From: Achromobacter arsenitoxydans SY8
GTDB taxonomy: Bacteria > Pseudomonadota > Gammaproteobacteria > Burkholderiales > Burkholderiaceae_B
Direction: 5' to 3'
DNA: 64,000 bases
Assembly (NCBI RefSeq): GCF_000236785.1
Contig: NZ_AGUF01000013.1
Coordinates: 124,001 to 188,000 of the forward strand
The notes under the pieces were generated by a model. The model saw nothing but the letters and a program-made list of their open reading frames with translations. It was not told the origin of the DNA and made no database searches. The position numbers were made by a program, and so were the translations under genes. Within the stretch, counting starts at the first letter, position 1; every line of letters begins with the position of its first letter. This document shows positions 27,197 through 38,246 of the stretch, piece after piece.

Positions 27197-27739
27197 TCAG
27201 CGCAGCGGTTCGGGCGCGTTGCCCGGCTGGCCGGGGTATTGATTGAGCGGGCTGACGGGGGCGTCGGCGTCGCGTTTCTGCTGATCCTGCTCTTCCTTCA
27301 GGCGGGCTTCGTCCTGGTTCAGGCGCTGATCAGCCTTTTCGTCGGCGACGGAATCCGGCGTGTTCATCTGATAAGGCTGCAGGTCGGGCTGCTTGTCGCC
27401 TTCCCAGCGCACCAGCCGGTCGTTTTCGAACCAGACCGTGAATTTGCGCTCTTGGGCATCGCCATAGCCGGGCTTGAAGTAGTACGGATAGTCCCAGCGG
27501 TTGGCGTGCAGGACGCTGGTCAGCGTCGGGCTGCCCAACGCGAAGCGCACCTGCTCACGGGTCATGCCGGGCTGGAGCAACGCAACCTGCTCTTGAGTGA
27601 TCCAGTTGCCCTGCTGGACCGGGGCCTTGTACGGGAAACCCCATTTATTCGAGGTGCAGCCCGACAGTGCGACGGCCAAGGCGGCAATGACCAAGCCGGT
27701 CTTCAGAGAGCGGGAGGGAATACGTGCAAACATGGACAC
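27197..27739 (-). CDS. bamE: Outer membrane protein assembly factor BamE (lipoprotein)
   Basis: Lipoprotein of the BAM complex anchored to the inner face of the outer membrane. Lipobox LSGC at about residue 27, then the SmpA/OmlA domain with [19 protein letters not shown] and the [20 protein letters not shown] stretch. A long charged tail of about 60 residues (Gln/Glu/Asp/Pro) follows the domain, longer than in E. coli BamE (113 residues). GTG at 27739 has AGGGG at ideal distance; an ATG lies six bases downstream. Divergent from fur, the order common in beta-proteobacteria. Confidence 0.92.
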   Translation of the reverse strand: MSMFARIPSRSLKTGLVIAALAVALSGCTSNKWGFPYKAPVQQGNWITQEQVALLQPGMTREQVRFALGSPTLTSVLHANRWDYPYYFKPGYGDAQERKFTVWFENDRLVRWEGDKQPDLQPYQMNTPDSVADEKADQRLNQDEARLKEEQDQQKRDADAPVSPLNQYPGQPGNAPEPLR

Positions 27740-27886
27740 TACGCGCCCCTATTATTTGGAAGCAAGCAAAACCGTTATCATAAAGGTTTCATAAGGATAG
27801 TTCCGCGTGGCGGCATGGATTCGGTGAGCCGGCTCGCGGTGACCCTGTCCTTGCCCATGCCAACGCGGACGGAGAGCGATTACACC

Positions 27887-28306
27887 ATGAGCGACCAAAG
27901 CGAACTGAAAAACATGGGTTTGAAGGCGACTTTTCCTCGCCTGAAGATTCTTGATATTTTCCGCAAATCGGGTGAACGCCACCTGAGCGCCGAAGACGTC
28001 TACCGCGCCCTGATCGGCGAAAACGTCGAAATCGGCCTGGCAACGGTCTACCGTGTCCTGACCCAGTTCGAGCAGGCCGGTATTCTTGCGCGCAGCCAGT
28101 TCGACAGCGGCAAGGCCGTGTTTGAGCTCAATGACGGCGATCATCACGATCACCTGATCTGCACCAATTGCGGCAAAGTCGTCGAATTCTCGGACCCCGA
28201 GATCGAAAAGCGGCAGCAGAAGATCGCCAAGGACAATTCCTTCGCGCTGGAAAGCCACGCGATGGTCCTGTACGGCATCTGCGGCAGCTGCATGAAGGGC
28301 CGCTAA
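27887..28306 (+). CDS. fur: Ferric uptake regulator
   Basis: Iron-responsive repressor of 139 residues. Winged helix ([18 protein letters not shown]), [17 protein letters not shown] recognition region, the metal-binding HHDHLIC stretch and two CxxC pairs (CTNC, CGSC) for structural zinc. GGAGAG lies about ten bases before the ATG. Reads divergently from bamE; the 147-bp gap is comparatively AT-rich (around TTATCATAAAGG) but no certain Fur box was found. Confidence 0.97.
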   Translation: MSDQSELKNMGLKATFPRLKILDIFRKSGERHLSAEDVYRALIGENVEIGLATVYRVLTQFEQAGILARSQFDSGKAVFELNDGDHHDHLICTNCGKVVEFSDPEIEKRQQKIAKDNSFALESHAMVLYGICGSCMKGR

Positions 28307-28364
28307 GCCGCTGCGGCCGGCGGTCATGCGGTGTGGACCCGCTGGCCGCTATACCGGTGAAGTT

Positions 28365-28395
28365 AAAAGCCCCTTCTATTGGAAGGGGCTTTTTG
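28365..28395. terminator. Terminator between fur and recN
   Basis: Stem AGCCCCTT/AAGGGGCT (28368-28390) with short loop, A-run before and T5 after; serves fur and possibly convergent recN. Confidence 0.92.
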
Positions 28396-28456
28396 CTGTC
28401 CGCCGACTTGGCGCGGCGGACGGGAGGCGGGTTAAGGCTACTGGCCTGATCAGGGC

Positions 28457-30118
28457 TTATGAGGCCGGCTGGCCGAAGCCTTCCAGCATTTCGCGGGCGT
28501 GCTCGCGCGTGGTGGCGGTGAGCTTCATGCCCCCCAGCATGCGGGCGATTTCCTCGACGCGGGCCGATGCGTCCAGCTCTTCGATGCTGGAGCGGGTCGT
28601 ACCGCGGGATTCCGTCTTGCTAACCAGGAACTGGTTGTTGGCGCACGCCGCGACCTGGGGCAGGTGGGTGACGCACAGCACCTGATGGCGTTCGCCCAGT
28701 TCGCGCAGCAGCTTGCCGACGGCTTCGGCGATCGCGCCGCCGACGCCGCTGTCGACTTCGTCGAAGATCAGGGTGGGGACGCGCGCCGCGCGGCTGGCGA
28801 TGACTGACAGCGCCAGCGAAATGCGCGACAGTTCGCCGCCCGATGCCACCTTTGCCAGGGGGCGGGGCGTGGTGCCGGCGTGGCCGGCCACCAGGAATTC
28901 GACCTGTTCGTTGCCGTGCGCAGAGGGCGCCGATTCCGCGAGCGTGGGCTCGAACCTGCCGCCCTGCATGGCCAGCGTCTGCATGGCCAGCGTGACCTGT
29001 TTGCCAAGGTCTTTGGCGATCTTGCGGCGGGCAGTCGTCAGTTTGGCGGCGGCCGCATCGTATTGCGCCTGCGCCGCGGCTGCCTGGGCGCGCAACGCGT
29101 CGATATCGCCCGCGGCCTGCAGCGCGGCCAGTTCGGCATGCAGGGATTCGCGCAGTTCGCACAGCGCATCGGGTTCGGTGCGGAATTTGCGGGCCGTCTC
29201 GAAGACCAGGCCCAGCCGCGCTTCGACGTCGGCCAGCCGCTTCGGGTCCAGGTCGACGCGGCTGACGTAGTTGTTCAGGTCCGACACGGCTTCGCTGATG
29301 GCGATGCGCGCGGATTCGAGTTCGTCGTACACGCCTTTCAGGCCCGGGTCGTGCCGCAGCATCTGCTGGATACGCTGGTTGGCGGCCGTGACGCGGTGGT
29401 GCGCCGAATCGCCTTCGCCGTCCAGCGCCTCCAGGATTTGCGAGGCCCCGTCCAGCAGCGATTGCGAATGCGACAGGCGCGTGTGCTCGGTCTGTAGCGC
29501 TTCCCATTCGTCCGGGCCCAGGCCCAGGTGATCCAGTTCCTGGACCTGCCATTGCAGGCGTTCGCGTTCGGCGGCCAGGCTTTCGGCGTCTTTTTCGGCG
29601 GACTCAAGCTGCCGGGCCAGTGCGCGCCATTGCTTCCAGGCCTGGCTGACCGCGTGGCGCAGGTCGGCGTGGCCCCCATGGGCGTCCAGGAGGTCGCGTT
29701 GCGCATCGGGCCGCATCAGGCTCTGGTGCGCGTGCTGGCCGTGGATGTCGACCAGGCTGTCGCCCAGTTCGCGCAATTGCGCCACGGTGGCAGGCGTGCC
29801 GTTGATATAGGCGCGGCTGCGGCCCTGCGCGTCGATGACGCGCCGCAGCGACAGTTCCTCTTCGGCGTCGATCTCGCGTTCGGCCAGCCAGGCGTGCAGC
29901 GACTTGGGGGTGTCGAAGACCGCGGTGATGTCGGCGCGGGCGGCGCCTTCGCGCAGCATGCTGGCGTCGCCGCGTTCGCCCAGCGTCAGCGCCAGCGCAT
30001 CCACCAGGATGGATTTGCCTGCGCCGGTCTCGCCGGAAAAGACGGTGAAGCCGGGGCCGAAATGGATCTCGGTCTGTTCGACGATGACGAAGTCGCGGAT
30101 GTGCAGGGTGCGCAGCAT
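28457..30118 (-). CDS. recN: DNA repair protein RecN
   Basis: SMC-like ATPase acting in double-strand break repair. 553 residues. Walker A GETGAGKS near residues 30-37, long central coiled coil with many Ala/Glu/Leu/Gln, LASGGELSRISLAL signature and Walker B-like FDEVDSGVGG near the C-terminus. nadK lies 13 bp upstream on the same strand, as in many beta-proteobacteria. No LexA box could be assigned with confidence. Confidence 0.97.
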   Translation of the reverse strand: MLRTLHIRDFVIVEQTEIHFGPGFTVFSGETGAGKSILVDALALTLGERGDASMLREGAARADITAVFDTPKSLHAWLAEREIDAEEELSLRRVIDAQGRSRAYINGTPATVAQLRELGDSLVDIHGQHAHQSLMRPDAQRDLLDAHGGHADLRHAVSQAWKQWRALARQLESAEKDAESLAAERERLQWQVQELDHLGLGPDEWEALQTEHTRLSHSQSLLDGASQILEALDGEGDSAHHRVTAANQRIQQMLRHDPGLKGVYDELESARIAISEAVSDLNNYVSRVDLDPKRLADVEARLGLVFETARKFRTEPDALCELRESLHAELAALQAAGDIDALRAQAAAAQAQYDAAAAKLTTARRKIAKDLGKQVTLAMQTLAMQGGRFEPTLAESAPSAHGNEQVEFLVAGHAGTTPRPLAKVASGGELSRISLALSVIASRAARVPTLIFDEVDSGVGGAIAEAVGKLLRELGERHQVLCVTHLPQVAACANNQFLVSKTESRGTTRSSIEELDASARVEEIARMLGGMKLTATTREHAREMLEGFGQPAS

Positions 30119-30131
30119 GTCGGGGCGCTTA

Positions 30132-31031
30132 CTACTCTACGTTGTCGGAGGCTTCGGGCATCAGGTTCCAGTGCAGCTTGCGGCGCAGGGTGGAGAAGAA
30201 ACTGTAGCCTTCGGGATGGACGAAGCGGATGGTGTAGGGCGCGCGCTGCACGACGATGCGGTCGCCCGGCTGCAGGTCGGACCAGGTCTGCATGTCAAAG
30301 TGCACGCTGGCGCCGACTTCGACGCGGCCCATGGCGGTGAGCGTCATGTTCAGCACGCCCGAGTCGGGAATGACGATAGGGCGGTTGGACAGCGTCTGCG
30401 GCGCTACGGGCACCAGCACCATGGCGTTCATGCCGGGGTGCAGGATGGGGCCGTTGGCCGACAGGGCATACGCGGTGGAGCCGGTGGGAGTGGCGATGAT
30501 CAGGCCGTCTGCGCGCTGGGTGTACATGAAGGCGCCGTCCAGTTCGACCCGGACTTCAATCATGCCGCCGCGGCCAGCACGGTTCAGAACCACGTCGTTC
30601 AGCGCGGACGCGGAATACATTTTCTGGTCGCCGCGCCACACGCTGCCTTCCAGCAGCATGCGTTCTTCGATTTGGAAACTGCCTTCCAGCACGCGGGCCA
30701 GCGCGCCATGCGCGTCCTGCAGGGCGATGTCGGTGATGAAGCCGAGGCGGCCGTGGTTGATGCCCACCAGCGGCATGCCGTAAGGCGCCAGGTGGCGGCT
30801 GGCGCCCAGCACGGTGCCGTCGCCGCCCATCACGACCGCCAGCGAGGCGGTCTTGCCGATTTCTTCGAGCGTGGCGATGGGGTATTCGGTCACCCTGGTG
30901 TTTCGCGCCGTGTCGGCATCAATGAGCACGTGCCGGCCCGCTTGCGTCAGCGCGTGCGCAAGTGCTCTCAGCGGTGTGTCCAGGCCGGTGTCCTGGTATC
31001 TGCCGATCAGGGCAACTGTAGGAAAATGCAT
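30132..31031 (-). CDS. nadK: NAD kinase
   Basis: Phosphorylates NAD to NADP. 299 residues. GGDGT motif at residues 69-73, followed by INHGRLGF, and the NE/D-type and conserved [17 protein letters not shown] loop. Followed by recN (13 bp). Divergent from hrcA with about 140 bp between, where no CIRCE-like element was seen. Confidence 0.97.
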   Translation of the reverse strand: MHFPTVALIGRYQDTGLDTPLRALAHALTQAGRHVLIDADTARNTRVTEYPIATLEEIGKTASLAVVMGGDGTVLGASRHLAPYGMPLVGINHGRLGFITDIALQDAHGALARVLEGSFQIEERMLLEGSVWRGDQKMYSASALNDVVLNRAGRGGMIEVRVELDGAFMYTQRADGLIIATPTGSTAYALSANGPILHPGMNAMVLVPVAPQTLSNRPIVIPDSGVLNMTLTAMGRVEVGASVHFDMQTWSDLQPGDRIVVQRAPYTIRFVHPEGYSFFSTLRRKLHWNLMPEASDNVE

Positions 31032-31171
31032 GGCTGCGTGCGAATAAAAAAGGCGGAACCGTGATGCCCGTCAGGCCCGGAATGGCCTGTTTAACCGATT
31101 ATATGGGGCCGTATATCGGCTTGCAGGACAAAAATCGCCTTAACCGGAAAAGATTCCCTAAAATACTCGCT

Positions 31172-32176
31172 ATGGACGACCGCGCACGCGCATTACTGAA
31201 AGCGTTGATAGAACGCTACATCGCCGATGGGCAGCCAGTCGGCTCGCGGACGCTATCGAAAGTCTTTGACTTGTCTCCGGCCACCATCCGCAATGTCATG
31301 GCGGACCTGGAAGAGCTGGGGCTGATCCATAGCCCGCATACCTCCGCCGGCCGCATACCCACGCCGCGGGGCTATCGCATGTTCGTCGATTCCCTGCTGG
31401 CGGTGCAGTCCTATCAGCTGCAGCCCCACAACATGGGGGAAATGCTCTCGGCCGCAGAGCCCACGCGCGCGGTCAACGCCGCCGCGGCGCTGCTGTCCAA
31501 CCTGACCCAGTTCGCGGGCGTGGTGCTCACGCCCAAGCGCGCCCAGGTCTTCCGCCAGATCGAATTCATCCGCCTGTCCGACAAACGGGTGTTGCTGATC
31601 ATCGTCACCCCCGACGGCGACGTCCAAAACCGCATTCTTTTCGTCCAGCGCGACTATTCCGAATCCGAACTGCTGGAAGCAGGCAACTTCTTCAACATGC
31701 ATTTCGCCGGCAAGTCCTTCAATGCGGTCCGGCAGACGCTGTCCACCGAACTGGCCCAACTGCGCGAAGACATCTCGCGCCTGATGCAGGCTGCCGTGGA
31801 GGCCAGCGCCGAAGCCGCCGAAGACGGAGACGCCGTGGTCATTTCCGGAGAGCGCAAGCTGCTCGACGTGACGGATATCGCGTCCGACATGGACCGCCTG
31901 CGCAAGATGTTCTCGCTGTTCGAGAAAAAAACCGACCTGCTGCAATTGCTGGATGTCTCCAGCCGGGCGCAGGGCGTGCAGATCTACATCGGCGGCGACT
32001 CGCAACTGGTGCCGATGGAGGAAGTCTCCGTCATCACCGCGCCCTACGGCGTCGATGGCAAGGTAGTGGGCACGCTGGGCGTCATTGGCCCGACCCGCAT
32101 GGCCTATGAGCGCGTCATTCCCATCGTGGACATCACGGCGCGGCTGCTGTCCAACGCGCTCAGCCACAATCAGTAG
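31172..32176 (+). CDS. hrcA: Heat-inducible transcription repressor
   Basis: Repressor that binds CIRCE elements and depends on GroEL. 334 residues. N-terminal winged helix ([58 protein letters not shown]), then the GAF-like domain and the C-terminal [34 protein letters not shown] signature. Start at ATG 31172; the longer upstream frame is unsupported. No CIRCE (TTAGCACTC-N9-GAGTGCTAA) was found in this window, so its targets, probably groESL, lie elsewhere. Confidence 0.96.
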   Translation: MDDRARALLKALIERYIADGQPVGSRTLSKVFDLSPATIRNVMADLEELGLIHSPHTSAGRIPTPRGYRMFVDSLLAVQSYQLQPHNMGEMLSAAEPTRAVNAAAALLSNLTQFAGVVLTPKRAQVFRQIEFIRLSDKRVLLIIVTPDGDVQNRILFVQRDYSESELLEAGNFFNMHFAGKSFNAVRQTLSTELAQLREDISRLMQAAVEASAEAAEDGDAVVISGERKLLDVTDIASDMDRLRKMFSLFEKKTDLLQLLDVSSRAQGVQIYIGGDSQLVPMEEVSVITAPYGVDGKVVGTLGVIGPTRMAYERVIPIVDITARLLSNALSHNQ

Positions 32177-32193
32177 TTCCATTCAAAGCTACA

Positions 32194-32216
32194 TCCTCCT
32201 TGCGGAGGAAGGGGAG
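32194..32216 (+). promoter_or_regulatory. Hairpin holding the hemH ribosome-binding site
   Basis: TCCTCC and GGAGGA form a perfect 6-bp stem with a TTGC tetraloop (32194-32209). The GGAGG arm and the following GGGGAG are the only Shine-Dalgarno-like sequences before the GTG at 32222, so folding could limit hemH translation. There is no T-run. Confidence 0.5.
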
Positions 32217-32221
32217 TTTTT

Positions 32222-33313
32222 GTGTTTCTTCGCCTGTTCAAGTATCTCTGGCCTGAACGCTACCTGCCTGAACCCCAGCAAGAAGACCCCTTCAACGAAG
32301 ATCCGCCGCCGCGCGCGCCCGGCAAGGTGGGCGTGCTCTTGGTGAACCTGGGCACGCCGGACACGCCTTCCCCCAAGGACATCCGCAAATACCTGGGCGA
32401 ATTCCTGTCCGATCCCCGCGTCATCGAGATTCCGCGCTATCTCTGGAAGCCCATCCTGCACGGGATGGTGCTGAGGCGGCGGCCCAAGCGGCTTGAGCCG
32501 CGCTACGCCGGCGTCTGGATGCAGGAGGGTTCCCCGCTGATGGTCTACAGTCGGCGGCAGGCCGACGGTGTGCGCGCTGCGCTGCAGGCAGCCGGTCTGG
32601 ATGTCGTCGTGGAGCTGGGCATGCGCTACGGCAATCCGTCCATTCCCGACGCCATCACGAAACTGCGCGCACAGGGCTGCGAACGCATCCTGACGGTGCC
32701 CCTGTACCCCCAGTACGCCGCCAGCACCACCGCCACGGTGGTGGACGCGGTGACCCGCCACGTGGGACGGCTGCGCGACCAGCCCGAGATGCGCTTCATC
32801 AAGCGCTTCCACGAAGAGCCTGCCTACCTGGACGCGCTGGCCGGGCGCATCGAGCGGTTCTGGCTGGAGCACGGCAAGCCCCAGAAGCTGGTCATGAGCT
32901 TTCACGGCCTGCCGCGCTATTCCATTGAGTTGGGCGATCCCTACTACCGCGACTGCATGGAGACCGCCCGGCTTCTGACGCAGCGGCTGTCGCTGCCCCG
33001 TGACCAGATCGAAGTGACTTTCCAGAGCCGGTTCGGCACGGCTCGCTGGCTGGAGCCCTATACCGAGCCGACCCTCAAGGCGCTGGCGGCCTCGGGCACC
33101 ACCGAGGTCGATGTGGTGTGCCCGGGATTTGTGGCAGACTGTCTGGAAACCCTGGAAGAAATCAGCCTGGAATGCCGCGACGCCTTCATCGGGGCGGGCG
33201 GCAGGCAGTTCCGTTACATTCCGGCCATCAATGATGATCCGGCCTGGATCGCCGGGCTGGCCAGCCTGGTGGAACGCCACTTGCAGGGATGGACCCAGAC
33301 ACCACGGACTTGA
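32222..33313 (+). CDS. hemH: Ferrochelatase
   Basis: Inserts Fe2+ into protoporphyrin IX, the last step of heme synthesis. 363 residues. GVLLVNLGTPDTPSPKDIRKYLGEFL at the start of the domain, YPQYAASTTATV, catalytic-His motif SFHGLPRYSIELGDPYY and DVVCPGFVADCLETLEEI near the C-terminus. Starts at GTG 32222 behind a purine-rich site. Forms a run with hrcA (45-bp gap) and a small gene 12 bp downstream. Confidence 0.97.
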   Translation: MFLRLFKYLWPERYLPEPQQEDPFNEDPPPRAPGKVGVLLVNLGTPDTPSPKDIRKYLGEFLSDPRVIEIPRYLWKPILHGMVLRRRPKRLEPRYAGVWMQEGSPLMVYSRRQADGVRAALQAAGLDVVVELGMRYGNPSIPDAITKLRAQGCERILTVPLYPQYAASTTATVVDAVTRHVGRLRDQPEMRFIKRFHEEPAYLDALAGRIERFWLEHGKPQKLVMSFHGLPRYSIELGDPYYRDCMETARLLTQRLSLPRDQIEVTFQSRFGTARWLEPYTEPTLKALAASGTTEVDVVCPGFVADCLETLEEISLECRDAFIGAGGRQFRYIPAINDDPAWIAGLASLVERHLQGWTQTPRT

Positions 33314-33325
33314 AGGAGAAGGCGC

Positions 33326-33562
33326 ATGCACCATGATCCCAAGACTGGCAAGACGGTCAAAAAGGGCAAGGTAAGCACCCCGGTCGACGAGGACCACGTC
33401 GAGCATGAGCTGGACGAAGCCCTGGCCGACACCTTTCCCGCCAGCGACCCGATCGCCATCCAGTCCGACCCCGACGCGGACGACAAGCGCGTGGACCGGG
33501 CCCTGAAAGAGAGTTTCCCGGCCAGCGATCCCGTCGCGCCGGCGCAGCCGCACAAGAAATAG
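33326..33562 (+). CDS. Small acidic protein with duplicated FPASDP motif
   Basis: A 78-residue, highly charged protein with no signal peptide or membrane segment. Two similar blocks are visible: VEHELDEALADTFPASDPIA (FPASDP at 37-42) and VDRALKESFPASDPVA (64-69), so it is an internal duplication of a motif of about 16 residues. AAGGAGAAGG lies before the ATG. Homologous small FPASDP proteins occur in many proteobacteria; I know of no assigned function. Lies 12 bp after hemH, before the grpE promoter. Confidence 0.85.
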   Translation: MHHDPKTGKTVKKGKVSTPVDEDHVEHELDEALADTFPASDPIAIQSDPDADDKRVDRALKESFPASDPVAPAQPHKK

Positions 33563-33615
33563 GCCGGGGCGGGCGGCAGGCCCGCCGTCAGGGGGGAATA
33601 TTTTGCTTACCCGGG

Positions 33616-33642
33616 CTTGAAATAGGGGTATTGGCCCCCATT
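33616..33642 (+). promoter_or_regulatory. Sigma32 heat-shock promoter of grpE
   Basis: CTTGAAA at 33616-33622, 13 bp, then CCCCATT at 33636-33642: essentially the consensus heat-shock promoter, 38 bp before the grpE ATG. Confidence 0.92.
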
Positions 33643-33679
33643 CATGTCTGCGAAAGCCATTCTTTTTGGAGGATTCCCC

Positions 33680-34237
33680 ATGACGGCACCCCACGAGCCT
33701 GCAGACCAGGCGCCCGAAGTCGGCCAGACCGCCGATGCGGCCCCCGCCGCCCAGGACGCCGCTCAGGCCGAGCTGAACGAGTTGCGCGCCCAGCTGGACG
33801 CCGCCCAGGCTACCGTCAACGAGCAGCACGACCAGCTTCTGCGTGTCCATGCCGAAGCCGAGAACGTGCGCCGCCGCGCCCAGGAAGAAGTGTCCAAGGC
33901 GCGCAAGTTCGGCATCGAGTCGTTTGCCGAAAGCCTGGTTCCGGTCAAGGACAGCCTGGAGGCCGCGCTGGCCCAGCCTGACCAGACCGTTGAAACCCTG
34001 CGCGAAGGCGTCGAAGTCACTCTCAAGCAGCTGGCCGCGGCCTTCGAGCGCAATCTGCTCAAGGAAATCGCCCCGGCGCAGGGCGACAAGTTCGATCCGC
34101 ACCAGCACCAGGCCATTTCGTCCATTCCCAACGAACAGCCCGCCAACACCGTGGTGCAGCTGCTGCAAAAGGGCTATGCCATCGCCGACCGGACCCTGCG
34201 TCCGGCGCTCGTGGTGGTGTCGGCCGGCCAGGGCTGA
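33680..34237 (+). CDS. grpE: Nucleotide exchange factor GrpE
   Basis: Releases ADP from DnaK. 185 residues: an acidic, Ala-rich N-terminus, a long coiled-coil helix ([40 protein letters not shown]) and a C-terminal beta domain with the signature [40 protein letters not shown] precedes the ATG at 33680. Transcribed from a sigma32-type promoter and followed 14 bp later by a thioredoxin-like gene. Confidence 0.97.
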   Translation: MTAPHEPADQAPEVGQTADAAPAAQDAAQAELNELRAQLDAAQATVNEQHDQLLRVHAEAENVRRRAQEEVSKARKFGIESFAESLVPVKDSLEAALAQPDQTVETLREGVEVTLKQLAAAFERNLLKEIAPAQGDKFDPHQHQAISSIPNEQPANTVVQLLQKGYAIADRTLRPALVVVSAGQG

Positions 34238-34251
34238 CCATACCGAAGGCC

Positions 34252-34653
34252 ATGACCGATCCTCGCTTCGATCCGGCTGAGGTTTTCCAGGTGTTCGGCA
34301 TGAGCCATGTCGACACCGCGGGATTCGACGCCGCCGTGGTCCAGGCGCCAGGATCGGACCTGCGTTGCGTGTTCCTGTGGGGCCAGGATTGCTATAACTG
34401 CAATCTTTTCAAGCAGGCGGCGCTGCTGCACCGGGAAACCCTGTTTGCCCTGGGCCTGACGTGGTTCGAGGCCGATGTCTACGCCGACGAACCCCTGGGC
34501 CGGCGGTTTTCGCTGCATGGCGTCCCCACTTTTGTGCTGTACCGGTCCGGCAAGCGGCTTGGCCGCATCACCGGCTGGCCCGGATTGCCCCAGTTCACGG
34601 CGGCAATCCAGCGCCAGCAGGACGCCGCGGAAATTTCCGGCCAGGCGTCTTGA
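34252..34653 (+). CDS. Thioredoxin-like protein between grpE and dnaK
   Basis: A 133-residue cytosolic protein with a thioredoxin fold. Redox motif C47-Y-N-C50 (GQDCYNCNLF) instead of CGPC, and a cis-Pro in HGVPTFVLYRSGKRLG. The C-terminal helix follows GWPGLPQF. It lies 14 bp after grpE and shares its heat-shock promoter, so a role in redox repair during heat stress is likely but not shown. Its stop codon lies inside the -35 element of the dnaK promoter. Confidence 0.88.
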   Translation: MTDPRFDPAEVFQVFGMSHVDTAGFDAAVVQAPGSDLRCVFLWGQDCYNCNLFKQAALLHRETLFALGLTWFEADVYADEPLGRRFSLHGVPTFVLYRSGKRLGRITGWPGLPQFTAAIQRQQDAAEISGQAS

Positions 34654-34677
34654 AAAACCCTGCGGGCAGCCCCAGTT
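34649..34677 (+). promoter_or_regulatory. Sigma32 heat-shock promoter of dnaK
   Basis: CTTGAAA at 34649-34655, 14 bp, then CCCCAGTT at 34670-34677, about 66 bp before dnaK. The -35 covers the TGA stop (34651-34653) of the upstream gene. Confidence 0.92.
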
Positions 34678-34743
34678 AGGTGGGGACAAGCAGTTTTTCC
34701 CTATTTCCATAGTTAATAGATTTAATAATCAAGGTAACCCACC

Positions 34744-36669
<1,926 letters not shown>

Positions 36670-36694
36670 TGGCCGGGCGCTGACCTGCCTCTGC

Positions 36695-36728
36695 CGCCCG
36701 GTAGCCGGAGAAATCCGCCTACCGGGCG
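36695..36728 (+). promoter_or_regulatory. Structured hairpin between dnaK and dnaJ
   Basis: Perfect 10-bp inverted repeat CGCCCGGTAG (36695-36704) / CTACCGGGCG (36719-36728), with an inner 4-bp stem CGGA/TCCG closed by a GAAA tetraloop. No T-run follows. It could attenuate or process the dnaKJ transcript; that is inference. Confidence 0.7.
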
Positions 36729-36779
36729 AACTCATTCTGTAGCACTGAAAAGAAGGCTCGATTTTTGAGCCCACGGATC

Positions 36780-37910
36780 ATGGCAAAACGCGACTATTAC
36801 GACGTTCTGGGCGTGGCAAAGAATGCCTCGGACGACGACCTCAAGAAGGCCTATCGAAAGCTGGCCATGAAGTATCACCCGGACCGCAATCCGGACAGCA
36901 AAGAAGCCGAAGAGAAGTTCAAGGAAGCCAAGGAAGCCTACGAGGTCCTGGGCGACGACCAGAAGCGCGCCGCGTATGACCGCTATGGCCACGCTGGCGT
37001 CGATCCCAATTCCGCCGGCATGGGCGGTGCGGGCATGGGAGGCGGATTCGCCGACGCGTTCGGCGACATCTTCGGCGAGATTTTCGGCGGCGGCGGTGGT
37101 GGCCGCCGCGGCGGCGGTCCGCAGGTGTACCGCGGCGCCGACCTGAAGTACGCGCTCGAGATCACCCTGGAGCAGGCGGCCGCCGGCTTCGATACCGAAA
37201 TTCGCGTGCCCAGCTGGGAAAACTGCGACGCCTGCCACGGCTCCGGCGCCAAGGCCGGCACGTCGCCCAAGACCTGCCGCACTTGCGGCGGCTCGGGCGC
37301 CGTGCGCATGCAGCAGGGTTTCTTCAGCGTGCAGCAGACCTGCCCGACCTGCCACGGCAACGGCAAGGAAATCACCGACCCGTGCCCGTCCTGCGACGGC
37401 GTGGGCCGCATCCGCCGCAACAAGACCCTGCAGGTCAAGATCCCGGCCGGCATCGACGACGGCATGCGCATCCGCTCCAGCGGCAACGGCGAACCGGGCA
37501 TCAACGGCGGCCCTCCGGGCGACCTGTATGTGGAAATCCACATCAAGCAGCACAAGATCTTCCAGCGCGACAGCGACGACCTGCACTGCGAGCTGACCAT
37601 CCCGTTCACCACGGCGGCATTGGGCGGTGAACTCCAGGTCCCGACGCTGGGCGGCAAGGCCGAGATCTCGATCCCCGAAGGCACGCAGTCCGGCAAGACC
37701 TTCCGCCTGCGCGGCAAGGGCATCCGCGGCGTGCGCGGCAGCTACCCGGGCGATCTCTACTGCCACGTAGTGGTGGAAACGCCGGTGCGCCTGAGCGACG
37801 ACCAGAAGAACATCCTGCGCCAGTTCGAGGCCTCGCTGAACGACGGCGGCGACCGCCACTCCCCGCAAAGCAAGTCCTGGACGGACCGCGTGAAGGAATT
37901 CTTCAGCTGA
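36780..37910 (+). CDS. dnaJ: Chaperone protein DnaJ (Hsp40)
   Basis: Co-chaperone stimulating DnaK ATPase. 376 residues: J-domain with HPD at 33-35, Gly-rich region (about 75-115), four zinc motifs [24 protein letters not shown] and CPSCDGVG, then the C-terminal peptide-binding domains ([23 protein letters not shown]) ending in [17 protein letters not shown] at 36780 matches the family start [12 protein letters not shown]; ribosome-binding site is weak. No separate heat-shock promoter was found in front of it. Confidence 0.97.
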   Translation: MAKRDYYDVLGVAKNASDDDLKKAYRKLAMKYHPDRNPDSKEAEEKFKEAKEAYEVLGDDQKRAAYDRYGHAGVDPNSAGMGGAGMGGGFADAFGDIFGEIFGGGGGGRRGGGPQVYRGADLKYALEITLEQAAAGFDTEIRVPSWENCDACHGSGAKAGTSPKTCRTCGGSGAVRMQQGFFSVQQTCPTCHGNGKEITDPCPSCDGVGRIRRNKTLQVKIPAGIDDGMRIRSSGNGEPGINGGPPGDLYVEIHIKQHKIFQRDSDDLHCELTIPFTTAALGGELQVPTLGGKAEISIPEGTQSGKTFRLRGKGIRGVRGSYPGDLYCHVVVETPVRLSDDQKNILRQFEASLNDGGDRHSPQSKSWTDRVKEFFS

Positions 37911-37930
37911 ATTGCCTGAACAGCCGTCAG

Positions 37931-37963
37931 AAAGCCGCGACCCTGAACGTCGCGGCTTTTTTT
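37931..37963 (+). terminator. Rho-independent terminator of dnaKJ
   Basis: 10-bp stem AAAGCCGCGA/TCGCGGCTTT with a nine-base loop and T7. Everything beyond it to about 39.3 kb is accessory sequence. Confidence 0.94.
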
Positions 37964-38246
37964 GTTTCTGGCATCGCGACGCTGCTGCTCGATGAGCTCG
38001 CAGCCGTCGGGCCTGCGCTGGCCGTGAGGATGATCAGCAGCGGAAACTCTGTCCAGGATTTCGACTGCAGGCCACCGTCAAATTGTTCCAGCAATTTCAG
38101 ACGCAACTGATTGACGGCCAATTTGATTTTCTCGACAGTCGTTGCTGTGACTTCAGACGGAGCAAATGAATGGCCGAGAAATCAAGCATCAGCATTGTGC
38201 TCTGGACAGCGCGATTGGCCGTGGCCCCATTGTTGGGGGCGCAGCC
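37964..38246. other. Spacer before the effector-like gene; minus-strand open frame with DnaJ-tail-like text
   Basis: No clear gene in this less GC-rich stretch. The minus strand is open from about 38190 to the dnaJ terminator and reads like protein in part (VEKIKLAVNQLRLKLLEQF, then QSKSWTEF at 38044-38067). QSKSWT is identical to the last part of DnaJ (residues 363-368) but with mostly different synonymous codons. There is no ATG with a ribosome-binding site and the frame runs into the terminator, so I do not call a gene; a decayed inverted fragment is one explanation. The frame of the effector-like gene is open upstream to an ATG at 38166. Confidence 0.35.

Noticed and set aside
27740-27886. 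Fur box between bamE and fur
   Set aside because: The AT-rich TTATCATAAAGG stretch has some resemblance but too few matches to a GATAAT-type repeat to call.
31032-31171. CIRCE element for HrcA autoregulation
   Set aside because: No TTAGCACTC-N9-GAGTGCTAA-like repeat is present here or before dnaK.
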